DNA from: Orientia tsutsugamushi str. Boryong
GTDB lineage: Bacteria; Pseudomonadota; Alphaproteobacteria; Rickettsiales; Rickettsiaceae
DNA length: 64,000 nt
Assembly (NCBI RefSeq): GCF_000063545.1
Contig: NC_009488.1
Coordinates: 434,001-498,000, forward strand
Reading direction: 5' to 3'
The notes under the pieces were generated by a model, which was not told where the DNA came from, did no database searches, and saw only the letters and a list, made by a program, of their open reading frames with translations. The position numbers were made by a program, and so were the translations under genes. Each line of letters begins with the position of its first letter. The first letter of the stretch is position 1. Positions 29,316-38,770 of this stretch are shown here, in pieces.

Positions 29316-30642
29316 CTAGAACATTGAGACAATCTTTCCAATTTTAGGAAAATTTACTTTTTTAAGTATCTCGGTTAGTCTTTTCCAATTCATCTTACGT
29401 TTTCCTCCCATTCTATTAAACCAGTTATATATTGCACGTGTACTTTGGTTGATAAATGAACTTACTCGTCTTTTGTTATCCGATATACCATGATAGTTGA
29501 TCCATTCACCTAATAACTCTAATGACTTGTGATAATGTTTGTGTTTTATCTTGCTTGTTTAGCTGACTACGCAAATATTTTCTCAGTCCTTTCAGTTTCT
29601 CAGTAAAACGATCTCTCCTTGAGGTATATTTTAGTCTCCATGTTATGCCAAATCTTGATTTTCTCCAATAGCAAGTAAATCCAAGAAAATTATAACTTGA
29701 GATCTTCTTGTCTTGTTTGGCTAAATTTGCAGCATGGTCTCTACCAGATTTAATCATTTGTGATTTAGCTTCATTGATATTTAGCCCATACTTATTTAAC
29801 CTTTTAGGCAAAACATCATAAAACCTTTTCGCATCTGTTTCCTTTTCAAAGACAAATACCATATCGTCGCAGTACCTCACCATTCCTGTTTGTCCCATTA
29901 AGTTTTCTTTGCTGATTTTTGCAAACCAGCTATCTATAACATAATGCAGAAAGACATTTGCCAGAATTGGTGAAACTATTGATCCTTGACGACAACCTTC
30001 TTTGTTAGTAACTATAGTACCATTTTCTATGATTGGTGTTTCAATCAGTTTCATAACTAGTCTTAGAAATTCCATCAACTCACAATGCTTGATTGTATTG
30101 AAACACTTTGTTATATCAATCTCTACTATAGCCCCTTTATTGAAGTTATACGTAAGTCTATTTAACTCCCTTAAAGCGTCGTGTGCATTTAATTTAGGTC
30201 GAAATCCATATGAATACTTTAAGAATATTTGCTCAAACACAGAGTTTAGTATCTTGCTTACTGTAGACTCGATTATCTTATCTTCAAAACATGATATTAC
30301 CAAATGTCTTTTGCCTCCATCTTCTTTTGGAATTTCTGTTATTCGTGCAGGTTTAGCCTGATATTTCCCATTGCAAATTCTAGTAAGAAGCGAGAGCAGA
30401 TTTGCTTTCAACTTCTTACCATAATCCTCTTTGGTTATACCATCTATTCCTATCGCTTTCTTGCTATCGAGTTCCTTATATTGTTCTTCTAATATCTTTA
30501 AATCAATGATATGTCCAAGATTATTAAACTTTATGTCTTGATTTAGATTATTAAACTTTATGTCTTGATTTTTCGATGATAGCAACTTTATACGCTCAAG
30601 TTTCGTTAACCATGTATTTCTGTCTATGCTGTGTACAGCCAT
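29316..30642 (-). pseudogene. Group II intron reverse transcriptase/maturase, frameshifted
   Basis: Reading starts at ATG 30642 (MAVHSIDRNTWLTKLER). The RT domain contains VEIDITKCFNTI, RQGSIVSPILANVFLHYVID and the catalytic site as RYCDDMVF (YCDD in place of YADD). The frame breaks near 29506, where GTGAATGG appears to hold four extra bases, and the maturase domain continues in another frame (GWINYHGISDNKRR ... IVSMF, stop 29316-29318). A 24-bp tandem duplication near the N-terminus repeats NQDIKFNNL, absent from the copy at 17693. No En domain is seen. Confidence 0.88.
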
Positions 30643-31125
30643 TGTTTCCCTCTTGCATTCTTACTTTTCTGCTAACCCTTTGCTCCACCCACATTACTAG
30701 GTTTCATCACTACTATGGCTAACTCAGCCATCCTTACACCATCTCCAAAGCCTTATGTTTCATCACTTGTACTTTGAATACTTACTTAATTACGTAAGAG
30801 TTATAAGGACTTCTCAAGTTGTGTCATTAATCTTTACAAACTCGCTGACGCCTGCGACCCCGGTGGTTGAAAATTTTTGGATTTTTACTAGTTTGACCTC
30901 CAATCTTCTTTTGCCTACTATGTGCTAGAACATATCGGCTTCCACTACATCTCACTTTCAGGGCTATCACGTTCACCATTTGGTTTCGGCTCGAATGTTT
31001 CACTGTCTACGCTTTACTACTGTCGTTACCTTCAGCAGCACAAGACTCGCTATATGGTGGATCTAGCTTCTCCTTCCATAACTGGACTTTCACCAGTAAG
31101 ATTAATTCACCTTTTCTTGACGCAC

Positions 31126-31202
31126 AGACCGAATCTTTTACGTCTATTTCGATATTTGTCAGCAATAATTTTGAACTACGTCAACCAGTTTCGAAAGAGA
31201 TC
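31126..31202. mobile_element. Right end of an IS5-type element or MITE, cut by the group II intron
   Basis: AGACCGAATCTTTTACGTC continues to the terminal inverted repeat CAGTTTCGAAAGAGATC at 31202. The left part of the element is missing because the intron begins at 31125. Bases 31203-31326 are leader of the next ankyrin gene. Confidence 0.8.
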
Positions 31203-31326
31203 TATTAATAAGGTAAGAGGTTTAAGTCAATTTTAAGTTGTGTTACTATTCATTTAATACATAATAATATCAACATTTAATGTGTAATAACTTTTGAAAG
31301 TATAATATAATTTTAGTAGAAGAATT

Positions 31327-32304
31327 ATGTATAAGTTTTTACCGCTTCGTGCTCGTTTATTATATGCTACTGCAAGGAATACTTTTAGTATTCGAAATAA
31401 GCATATCTTGCCTTATATTGCTAGCCAAGGCGATATAGAATTATTACAGCATCTCATAGACCATGGAATCGATGTTAATACTACAAATCACTGGGGCAAC
31501 ACTGCGTTACATGTTGCTTCTAACAATAGAAACATACCTATGGTCAAGCTTTTATTAGATAATAATGCTGATCCAAATCTACAAGATTGCAAAGGTAATA
31601 CTCCATTACATTTAGCCACTGCCAATGGGCACATTGATATTATACGTCTTCTGTTAAATCATGGACCTGATGTTAATTTACTAAGTGGAACTAATGACAC
31701 TGCTTTATGGATAGCTTGGATTAAATTTTCTGAGAATCCAAGGCAATATTTCGAAATAATAAGATTATTAATTAGTCGCAGTGCTATAATTGAACATCTT
31801 AAGTTAGTAGATACTAATTCACAAGGTTTTTTACAAAGTAAAAGCCTTATTAGTGAAATAAGTTCTTTAAATGCATTCGAACAGCAATGTCATGCAGAAA
31901 TAAAACAAATGAAGTTTTTCTGTGTTGGCTCAAGTGGTTTTTCTTTTTTTGATATGTTTGTTCTGAAAAAAGATATAAATACAATAGCAAGATGTGCTAA
32001 TAATCTTGCTATTGTAGAACATATGTATAAATTTGACATGCACTTTTCCTTAATTGAAGAAGCTGTTGAAGAAGGAAAAGTAAGAGCTAAGATGTTACAT
32101 GGAGCAGTTGAATCAATAGATGAGATATTTGAATCCAATCAGGATAATCGTCAAGAAAGTCCTACATCTTGGCTTCAATTGCCACCAGAACTAAAGTTGA
32201 TGATATTAGAGAATTTAAGTAATAATGATTTAATAAAACTTCAACACACTAATGAAGTAGAAGCAGAAGCAGGAGGAGCACATGCTATATATGAGAAAGA
32301 ATAG
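31327..32304 (+). CDS. Ankyrin-repeat protein with C-terminal F-box-like motif
   Basis: 325 residues. Ankyrin repeats cover roughly residues 30-150 (TTNHWGNTALHVASNNRNIP, CKGNTPLHLATANGHIDIIR). A helical middle region shares a plan with the 2440-3612 protein (FFDMFVLKKDINTIARCANN against LFDMFMESDLDKIARSTN). The end carries the F-box-like motif SWLQLPPELKLMILENLSNN. The 3' end overlaps in antisense the truncated end of traC, which suggests the ankyrin gene arrived by a junction that cut traC. Effector function on host SCF ubiquitin ligase is known for Orientia relatives and inferred here. Confidence 0.92.
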   Translation: MYKFLPLRARLLYATARNTFSIRNKHILPYIASQGDIELLQHLIDHGIDVNTTNHWGNTALHVASNNRNIPMVKLLLDNNADPNLQDCKGNTPLHLATANGHIDIIRLLLNHGPDVNLLSGTNDTALWIAWIKFSENPRQYFEIIRLLISRSAIIEHLKLVDTNSQGFLQSKSLISEISSLNAFEQQCHAEIKQMKFFCVGSSGFSFFDMFVLKKDINTIARCANNLAIVEHMYKFDMHFSLIEEAVEEGKVRAKMLHGAVESIDEIFESNQDNRQESPTSWLQLPPELKLMILENLSNNDLIKLQHTNEVEAEAGGAHAIYEKE

Positions 32305-33640
32305 CACAGATATTAAAGCCATCTGTAGCATTGGTTGTTGCAAATCGCTTGTTCCATACTGTGGAGCTGCCATAGTAGCTAAAATAGACGGAAAATTAGA
32401 TAAAAAGTCGGATCTAGCCTCTATAGACTTTGCACTATCATCTTCTGGTACTTCGGAAAATGGATTAATTGATACAGGATTTTTCATGTCAAATTCTATG
32501 TAGCTACCGCCTAGAATCAAGCATGTACGCTTAAATGATCTTCCGTAATCAAGAACAAAAACCTTACCACCAACTCCTAGAACCGATAGCATTAATTCTT
32601 GCATAAAAACAGATTTTCCAGACCCTGGAACTCCAGCTATACAAAGGTTAAAGTTCTCATTTGGAGCTACTCCATGCTTATTTAATGTAGGTAATAAAGC
32701 TCCACCAAAAGGTGACCAATACATTATTTGTCCTCGTCTACCATCTAGTAACATACCTGGAGAGCTTAAATCACCTTTCCATTCACCAATGATTGGCAAT
32801 AATACTTTACTCTCTACAGAAACAGTTTTTATGCCTCTAACTAAGCTAGAAAGCGCTACTCCAACTCCTGCTGTTTGCAGATAATTTCCACTCTGCAGGC
32901 CTCTTTCTTGCTTCTAGGCTGATAAATATTTGATCATCATTTACATTTACGCAATCATCATTCTCAAATAACGAAAAATCTCCACTTAGAATTTGTTCAG
33001 ACAATATTTCATACTGGTTAATATTTGAATGTTCTTCTTCAGGCCAGCCAAATATTACTCTCAAAAACTTTAATAATTGCTGTGCATTCACATTTTCAGT
33101 ACTTAATCCAATGGACCTAAACGTATCTTTTAAAGCATCCCGTCTGCGAATCATATCATCTATATTTGCATTTAAATTAGGTATAGTTACTGAAATCAAC
33201 AATACTATATCCTTTACAGAGCCTGACTTTTGAGCTTGATCACGCAAAAACTCTGTTCTTTTATTTGCTAACTCAATAAATATCTCTCCTTTACGATATG
33301 ACTGCCAGTTGCTTAAAAAATTCTCTATATTATTACTACCAATCATCAATACTTGCAGGCTACTTTCAGCAGGTAAATTTTCATCGCTTTTTAGAAATTC
33401 AGCAATTTCATTTTGAGCCGAAACACTAGCTTCAGCCAATGGGCATGCAAGCAATACAAAGCCTATTGAGCTACGATTAAAGAATAGCTGAGTCTCCTCA
33501 TCATACGATTCATAAACAAAATGTTTAGAGAATCTTTTTCGATCAAAATCCTTATGTATGCTTGCGTTCACCTTGGCTCTGTTTTGGTTTAAATAAATTA
33601 ATAAGATATTTTTTTGATTTTTTCGGTGAAGTGTTAACAA
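32305..33640 (-). pseudogene. Conjugation ATPase TraC, truncated and frameshifted
   Basis: The N-terminal part (32846-33640) reads FDRKRFSKHFVYESYDEETQ and LLACPLAEASVSAQNEIAEF, typical of F-type TraC (VirB4 class). A frameshift near 32880 leads to LQTAGVGVALSSLVRGIKT and then 32230-32799, with Walker A GVPGSGKSVF and FVLDYGRSFKR. Homology ends near 32310 at the ankyrin gene; the later ATPase motifs are lost. TraC powers pilus assembly at the inner membrane. It follows traV in the standard K-B-V-C order. Confidence 0.85.
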
Positions 33641-33881
33641 CAGCTACACCTTGAACTGCTTTAGCTCGCTTACAGTATAGAACACAACGCCTTTTTGATT
33701 TAACTTTTGATGTTTCAACTTTCTCAACATTATCAGGGTCAAAAACTCCTTGAGCAGCCATTTTCTTTATTTCATATAAAGACTTACATTTTTGCCCTTT
33801 AGGAATTTTACAATCAAAATTACTTTCGAAAAAGAAGCTGGTTAGGCTCATACAGCCCAATAGCAATAATAAAAGCTTCAT
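33552..33881 (-). CDS. traV: Conjugation lipoprotein TraV
   Basis: 109 residues. A lipoprotein signal peptide is evident (MKLLLLLLGC, Cys10 as the lipidation site), followed by the TraV pattern FDCKIPKGQKCKSLYEIKKM. TraV anchors the F-type channel core to the outer membrane together with TraB and TraK. Its ATG overlaps the TAA of the traB fragment (TAATG), and its 3' end overlaps the traC frame. The gene may be complete, but its partners are broken, so it probably has no working channel to join. Confidence 0.8.
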   Translation of the reverse strand: MKLLLLLLGCMSLTSFFFESNFDCKIPKGQKCKSLYEIKKMAAQGVFDPDNVEKVETSKVKSKRRCVLYCKRAKAVQGVAVVNTSPKKSKKYLINLFKPKQSQGERKHT

Positions 33882-34258
33882 TATAAATGCTCCTCTAACT
33901 TTTGTGATTGGTTAAATTGATTATGAGAATTAACTTTTTCATGGCTAGTTGATGGTACATAAGTTGAATTTTTTAACTTCTTTTTGTGCTCGCATAAGTC
34001 AAAACCTTTTTTAAACACAACATCTATGACTCTACCTGAGGCAACAACAATGACTGGGCTCATGGAATCAGCTCGTTTTATAGCAAAATCAGCCAACTTA
34101 TCAAAAGCATTGCTAGCTCCAGAGTAAGCTCCAGACTGAAGCGCATCTCCAACACTTAACTCTATATTCAACATTGTAGCTGTTGTCATATCAGGCTTAA
34201 TAGCCTTAGCCTGAAGAAATTTAGCGATACTACTAAATACTCCATTTAATGCTGCCAT
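33881..34258 (-). pseudogene. Conjugation protein TraB, C-terminal fragment
   Basis: 125 codons corresponding to the C-terminal end of TraB: SGASNAFDKLADFAIKRADS, then SPVIVVASGRVIDVVFKKG. The start Met is internal to the ancestral protein; stops precede it. It directly abuts a further remnant at 34264-34567, which means the first part of TraB has been deleted. Confidence 0.75.
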
Positions 34259-34263
34259 TCTTA

Positions 34264-34567
34264 ACTAGCACTTTAAGCTAGTTTTATTTTTTTCTTAGTA
34301 TTTCTACTTTATTTTTTAGAAAGTTTCGCTGTTAATTCTTTTGTATTAACGTCATTACTGAACAAATTGTTATTGTTTTGTGTTCTCCTATTACCGTTAA
34401 ATAAAGCTTGTTTTCTTCTTCTCGTGGAGCAATAAACAAAAATCCAGACTCATGAACTACAACTTCAGCTGCATTTTGAGGGTACATAAAAATATCATTA
34501 TTTTTGATTTTGCATAATTACCTTCAGCCACAATTGTAGCACGAGATTTCTCATTCTGCTATTATAA
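34264..34567 (-). pseudogene. Conjugation-region remnant, possibly traK or traB N-terminal
   Basis: Two frames give EKSRATIVAEGNYAKSKIM and then NDIFMYPQNAAEVVVHESGF with FLFIAPREEENKLYLTVIG, ending at a stop. The first segment recurs upstream of traL at 46115-46165 with changes that keep the same frame open. Position before traB fits traK, but the similarity is too weak to name it. Confidence 0.4.
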
Positions 34568-34675
34568 TGTTTAAATTAGCTAAATATCTTCAAACACAGA
34601 TTTTGCCTGCAATAATTAGTTTACATACATGCATTTCTTACTCATGCTAAGTTTCATGTTATTTCAGTATTTATT

Positions 34676-35589
34676 TCAAATATCAATTCTTGAACAGTCT
34701 CTTATCATTTGTGTCACCTTAGACATATATTGTCTTACTGGCTCTAAACTAACTTTGGTATAAATACTCGTTGATTTTATGTCACTATGATTCAATGCTG
34801 CACTAATTATATACTGACCAGCGCCTGCATCCCCCATACAACTTGCAAACGTCCTTCTTAGATCGTGTATTCTGAAATTTTTTATGCTTGCCTTTTCACA
34901 AATTATCTTCCATGCGGTATTTGGATGCGATAAGTGTCCGCTTTCGCTAGTAGAACTTGGTAGTACCCATTTACTTGTAGATATTAATTTTCTTGCTTGC
35001 AATATTTCCATTGCCTCATCTGTTAATGGTATATTTTGCGCCTTTCCGTTCTTAGTTTTTGGTATATGCCATATTTTTCTTTCAAAATCTATATTGTCCC
35101 ATTCCATCTCTAACACATTACTTTTTCTAGCTCCAGTATATAACGCTAGTAATGCAAAATCTCTTATCAATGGACTTGCTTCTCCGCATAATACTTGTAA
35201 AAATCTACCCATTTCATCGTAACTTAGACGTCTCTCTCTTGCTTGCAGTTTATGCTGCTCTATCCCTAGAGTAGGATTGTTTTCTATTAATCCCCATTTT
35301 ATTGCCTTATTAAATATAGTGCGTAAGGTTGCTAGCAATGCATTTGCTGTGGCATATTTTCCCTCTTTGCTGATATCATTGAATATTGGTTCAATATCAC
35401 TCATTCGAATCTTGCTTATCTTTTTTTCATATAATGCTTGTGCATAAGTATGTACTCTGTCAGCATTCTCTTTCCAGTTTATAGTATATATTTTGGCATA
35501 CTCTTCAATATACTTATAACACAGCTCTTTGAATGTAATCTCTTGTCTTTCTTTTATACGATTCTCATTTTCTTCTATCTGTTGTTGAC
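34676..35589 (-). pseudogene. Phage-type tyrosine integrase, N-terminus lost
   Basis: The catalytic part (34676-35404) is open: ALYTGARKSNVLEMEWDNID with the first Arg, FRIHDLRRTFAS with His-x-x-Arg, AALNHSDIKSTSIYTKVSL with the nucleophilic Tyr. The frame extends upstream through the core-binding domain (EITFKELCYKYIEEYAKIYT) to 35589, where a stop appears and no start codon exists; the arm-binding N-terminus lies in other frames up to about 35640. Such integrases insert RAGEs into the chromosome. This copy marks the right end of the 17.8-35.9 kb block. Confidence 0.85.
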
Positions 35590-35672
35590 ATTTTTATCAA
35601 CCTTGAGTTGGTATGTATTTTTCAACCATCATCTTAACCTTTAGATTGAAAACTGGCCCCCAATTTCCTGAA

Positions 35673-35858
35673 TTTTTTTTCTACCTATTTTCTACCTTTC
35701 TCCTTAATTTTTTTGTTATATTGACAAATATAGTTAAAGTTGAAGCTTGATTAAAAATATTAATAAAAGTTAACATAAGTTAATAGTAGGTTCTATAAAG
35801 TGTAGAAGTTAACAAAAATCAACTTTTCTTCTTCCTTATACTTGATCTGCTTTTGCGC
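35673..35858. repeat. RAGE-end/integrase upstream region with AAAGGTAG motif
   Basis: 35729-35858 is the reverse complement of 17830-17960. Next to it, 35673-35699 holds (on the minus strand) AAAGGTAGAAAATAGGTAG followed by a run of A, a motif found again at 49841-49866 and 54052-54077. The GGTAGAAAA unit is nearly tandem, suggesting a protein-binding site or part of the attachment region. 35859-36142 contains no recognisable gene. Confidence 0.65.
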
Positions 35859-36142
35859 CTTGACCTAGTTATATCTGCAAACTTATTGGTCTATATAAAG
35901 AAGTGATTTGATGATGTATAAAGCAAGTAATATGCTCAGCACATTCAAAGCTAGTTCATTTATGCTTAGTTGTATAGGTGGGTAGTATGGGCGCATGTAA
36001 AAATATGATTGTGTAAGCGGCTTTTTATTATTGCTACTAGCTTACTTTCCAGAAGAAATCAATTAAATTAGTTTAGAGCCAGTAAGACAATAATAGAATT
36101 TTCTAAACTTATATATTTTTTAGATTTATACATATTAATCTG

Positions 36143-36766
36143 CTAAGCAGAATAAAACTCAACAACTAAATTTATTTGCGGGTCAAAAGGATATGGTACT
36201 TCACTAATAGAAGATGGCATACGAATAAAATTACCAATGAATTTTTCATCATCAAAAGCCAAGTATTCAGGTATTCTTCTTGCCTTCTTTGAAATTGCTC
36301 CTATTACTATAGGAATTTGTTTAGCTTGCTCGCTTAACTCAATAGAATCACCAGCTTTAACCCTATAACTTGCAATATTAATTTTTTTGCCATTAACTTT
36401 AATATGCTTATGGCTCACCAACTGCCTTGCAGCAAAAATTGTTGGAGCAATGTTTAACCTGTAAACTACAGCATCAAGCCTTCTTTCAAGCAACCCAACT
36501 AAATTCTCAGCTGTGTTTCCACTCTTTTTTCTTGCAATCTTGAAAGTATTCCTAAATTGCTTCTCTGATATACGGCCATAATGAGACTTCAATCTTTGCT
36601 TTGCTATAAGATGCTTACTATAATCTGATGGCTTACTGATACTTGAAGAATTGCCTTGTTGGCCAGGTTTATAATTTTTATTATTAATTGCATCCTTCTC
36701 ATGCCCCCAAACACTAGTACCTAGCCGCCTACTAACTTTATATTTAGATTTAATAACCTTAGTCAT
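36143..36766 (-). CDS. rpsD: 30S ribosomal protein S4
   Basis: 207 residues. Typical S4 features: N-terminal basic region ([15 protein letters not shown]), helical domain ([18 protein letters not shown]), then the S4 RNA-binding domain from about residue 95 ([40 protein letters not shown]) and the end [13 protein letters not shown]4 nucleates assembly of the 30S body on 16S rRNA. It stands alone, with rsmE divergently transcribed 135 bp away. Confidence 0.98.
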   Translation of the reverse strand: MTKVIKSKYKVSRRLGTSVWGHEKDAINNKNYKPGQQGNSSSISKPSDYSKHLIAKQRLKSHYGRISEKQFRNTFKIARKKSGNTAENLVGLLERRLDAVVYRLNIAPTIFAARQLVSHKHIKVNGKKINIASYRVKAGDSIELSEQAKQIPIVIGAISKKARRIPEYLAFDDEKFIGNFIRMPSSISEVPYPFDPQINLVVEFYSA

Positions 36767-36901
36767 TAATTACACTACCCCTATAGTATAAAATTTTAAT
36801 TGCTTGAGCAGATAATAATTTAAAAAAATAAAAATGTCAAATATCGATTGATTAATTTATATTATCAATATTTAATACATTTCAACATTCCAAATTAGAA
36901 T

Positions 36902-37654
36902 ATGAAACTTAAAAAATTACACAGGATATATAGCAGTATACCATTGAGTAAAGCTGGTACTATCAAACTCTCAAGAGAGCAAGCTAACTACATAATCAAT
37001 GTACTAAGGTGTAAAAACAATGATCAAATTAGAGTATTTAATGAACTAAATGGAGAATATTTAGCTATTATTCATCATAATAACAACAAAGAAGTATTAT
37101 TGCAAATTATAAATCAAACTAAAGTAGTTGCAAAAGAAGTTGATGCAAATAACTCGCATTTAGTTCTTGCTCAGTGTATTATTAAACCAGAAAGAATGGC
37201 CAGAGTAATTGATATGGCAACTCAAGTAGGAATAACAAACATAGTACCAATCATAAGCGAATATTCTCAACATCTAAAATTTAACACAGAAAAATATAAT
37301 AAAATCATCATAGAATCTTGCAGACAATCAGAACGATTAACCATACCTATTCTATCATCTCCAGTAACATTATTGCATTTTTTAAGCCAAAGTAACTCCG
37401 AGTGCATATTATGTGCTAATGAACAGGAAAAAATACAACAAATACATCATATTCCGGCATCAATACTTTCTAAAGCTTCAATTCTAATTGGGCCAGAGGG
37501 CGGTTTCTCTGAACAGGATCAAAGCATATTAAGGAAAGCAGGAAGATTAATAAAATCGATAAGCATTGGAAGAAATGTTTTAAGATCTGAAACTGCTGCA
37601 ATATATCTTTTATCGCAGTTACAATTATTAAAAATTATGCACGTGCGTGCATAG
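36902..37654 (+). CDS. rsmE: 16S rRNA m3U1498 methyltransferase
   Basis: 250 residues, the usual length. N-terminal PUA-like domain (SREQANYIINVLRCKNNDQI) and C-terminal SPOUT methyltransferase knot: QCIIKPERMARVIDMATQVG, the SAM-binding loop LIGPEGGFSEQD and the final SIGRNVLRSETAAIYLLSQL. RsmE methylates N3 of U1498 in 16S rRNA. A short perfect hairpin, ATGCACG-TG-CGTGCAT at 37637-37652, overlaps the last codons and stop. MITE D lies 23 bp downstream. Confidence 0.96.
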   Translation: MKLKKLHRIYSSIPLSKAGTIKLSREQANYIINVLRCKNNDQIRVFNELNGEYLAIIHHNNNKEVLLQIINQTKVVAKEVDANNSHLVLAQCIIKPERMARVIDMATQVGITNIVPIISEYSQHLKFNTEKYNKIIIESCRQSERLTIPILSSPVTLLHFLSQSNSECILCANEQEKIQQIHHIPASILSKASILIGPEGGFSEQDQSILRKAGRLIKSISIGRNVLRSETAAIYLLSQLQLLKIMHVRA

Positions 37655-37677
37655 TAATTACGAAGATATTAATATTA

Positions 37678-37818
37678 GACCTCTTTCGAAACTGGTTAAC
37701 GTAGTTCAAAATTATAAATGCCAGAGGTCAAATTAAATCTAAGACCGAATCTTTTACGTCTATTTCAATATTTATCAGCAATAATTTTGAACTACGTTAA
37801 CCAGTTTCGAAAGAGGTC
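37678..37818. repeat. 141-bp MITE (MITE D)
   Basis: Canonical copy, inner arms AACGTAG/CTACGTT, flanked by TATTA on both sides, a clean 5-bp target duplication. It lies between rsmE and mlaE and may influence the mlaE leader. Confidence 0.93.
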
Positions 37819-37950
37819 TATTAATAAAGTTCTCAATTGATTTGGTTATTTCAAAAATTATATATACCGAAGAAATCAGAGTGCTGTTGCTTTTTTCAAA
37901 CTTCACTTATATCATTTACAATAAACTTAATATTACATCTTAAACATAAA

Positions 37951-38742
37951 ATGATGAATATAATTTTAGCTTTAAAGGTAATTGGGCAAAGAACTATTAA
38001 AATATTTTATAATATAATTCTATTTCAAAATTTTCTCTTTGCATCAATAAAAGGAATTTTTACTCTTCCTTATTATTTCAATATTACAATACAAGCAATA
38101 ATTAACATTGGCTTCTATTCTCTGCCAATAGTCGCAGCAACATCACTCTGTTCTGGAGCGGTATTAGCACTACAAACATATGAAGGAGTAGTGCGTTCGT
38201 CAGCTATACATGCCATCCCCATGATAATAGTAACATCAATTACCAGAGAATTAGGGCCTGTAATAGTAGGACTTATTGTAGCAGGAAGAATTGGTGCTTC
38301 TATAGTAGCAGAAATAGGCACTATGAGAGTAACGGAACAAATAGATGCATTATTTACACTAGCTACTGATCCAATAAAATATCTAGTTACTCCTAGATTA
38401 GTAGCGACAACATTGTCTTTACCATTTCTTGTGCTTACTAGTGATGTTATTGGAGTATTTGGTGGATATCTAGTTTCAGTATATAGACTTAACTTCAATA
38501 GCTACGAGTATATTCAAAGCACAATTCATCACTTAACATCAACCGATGTAATTTCTGGATTAATTAAAGCAATTGTATTTGGTATGATTATTGGAATAAC
38601 AAGCTGCTTTCATGGCTACTATTCTGACAAAGGAGCAAAAGGAGTAGGAATTGCTACAACTTATGGAGTAGTTCATTCATCTATATTAATACTATTAAGT
38701 AACTATATAATGACAGAATTATTACTTTCTCAATATATATAA
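37951..38742 (+). CDS. mlaE: ABC lipid-transport permease MlaE
   Basis: 264 residues from ATG 37951 (or 37954). An upstream in-frame ATG at 37837 would add 38 residues unlike the family and starts only 19 bp after the MITE, so I prefer the later start. Five membrane segments and the family signatures are clear: TSITRELGPVIVGLIVAGRI, GASIVAEIGTMRVTEQIDAL and FHGYYSDKGAKGVG. MlaE is the membrane subunit of the Mla system that moves phospholipid between the two membranes. mlaF follows after 28 bp. Confidence 0.94.
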   Translation: MMNIILALKVIGQRTIKIFYNIILFQNFLFASIKGIFTLPYYFNITIQAIINIGFYSLPIVAATSLCSGAVLALQTYEGVVRSSAIHAIPMIIVTSITRELGPVIVGLIVAGRIGASIVAEIGTMRVTEQIDALFTLATDPIKYLVTPRLVATTLSLPFLVLTSDVIGVFGGYLVSVYRLNFNSYEYIQSTIHHLTSTDVISGLIKAIVFGMIIGITSCFHGYYSDKGAKGVGIATTYGVVHSSILILLSNYIMTELLLSQYI

Positions 38743-38770
38743 TATAAAACAATACTGTAAAAAAAGCTGC

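Larger units (their letters stand above)
29206..31125 (-). mobile_element. Group II intron, about 1.92 kb, RNA apparently complete
   Basis: On the minus strand the intron starts at 31125 with GTGCGTCAAG, matching the GUGYG rule. It carries the 5' RNA domains, then the intron protein (29316-30642), domain V (29247-29279) and a domain VI ending CTACTCAC at 29206. The 5' exon is the tail of the IS5-type transposase (AAGATTCGGTCT). The 3' exon (ATAAATCTTAGAG) does not continue that transposase, so one flank has been rearranged. A truncated sister lies at 17210-17827. Confidence 0.82.

Noticed and set aside
30002-30361. 119-codon plus-strand frame
   Set aside because: Antisense to the intron reverse transcriptase with its YCDD motif.
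34884-35222. 112-codon plus-strand frame
   Set aside because: Antisense shadow of the integrase catalytic domain.
37837-37950. Earlier mlaE start
   Set aside because: Adds residues unlike the family and begins right after the MITE; the start at 37951 fits the known N-terminus.
38115-38498. 127-codon minus-strand frame
   Set aside because: Antisense to mlaE, which has the full family signature.
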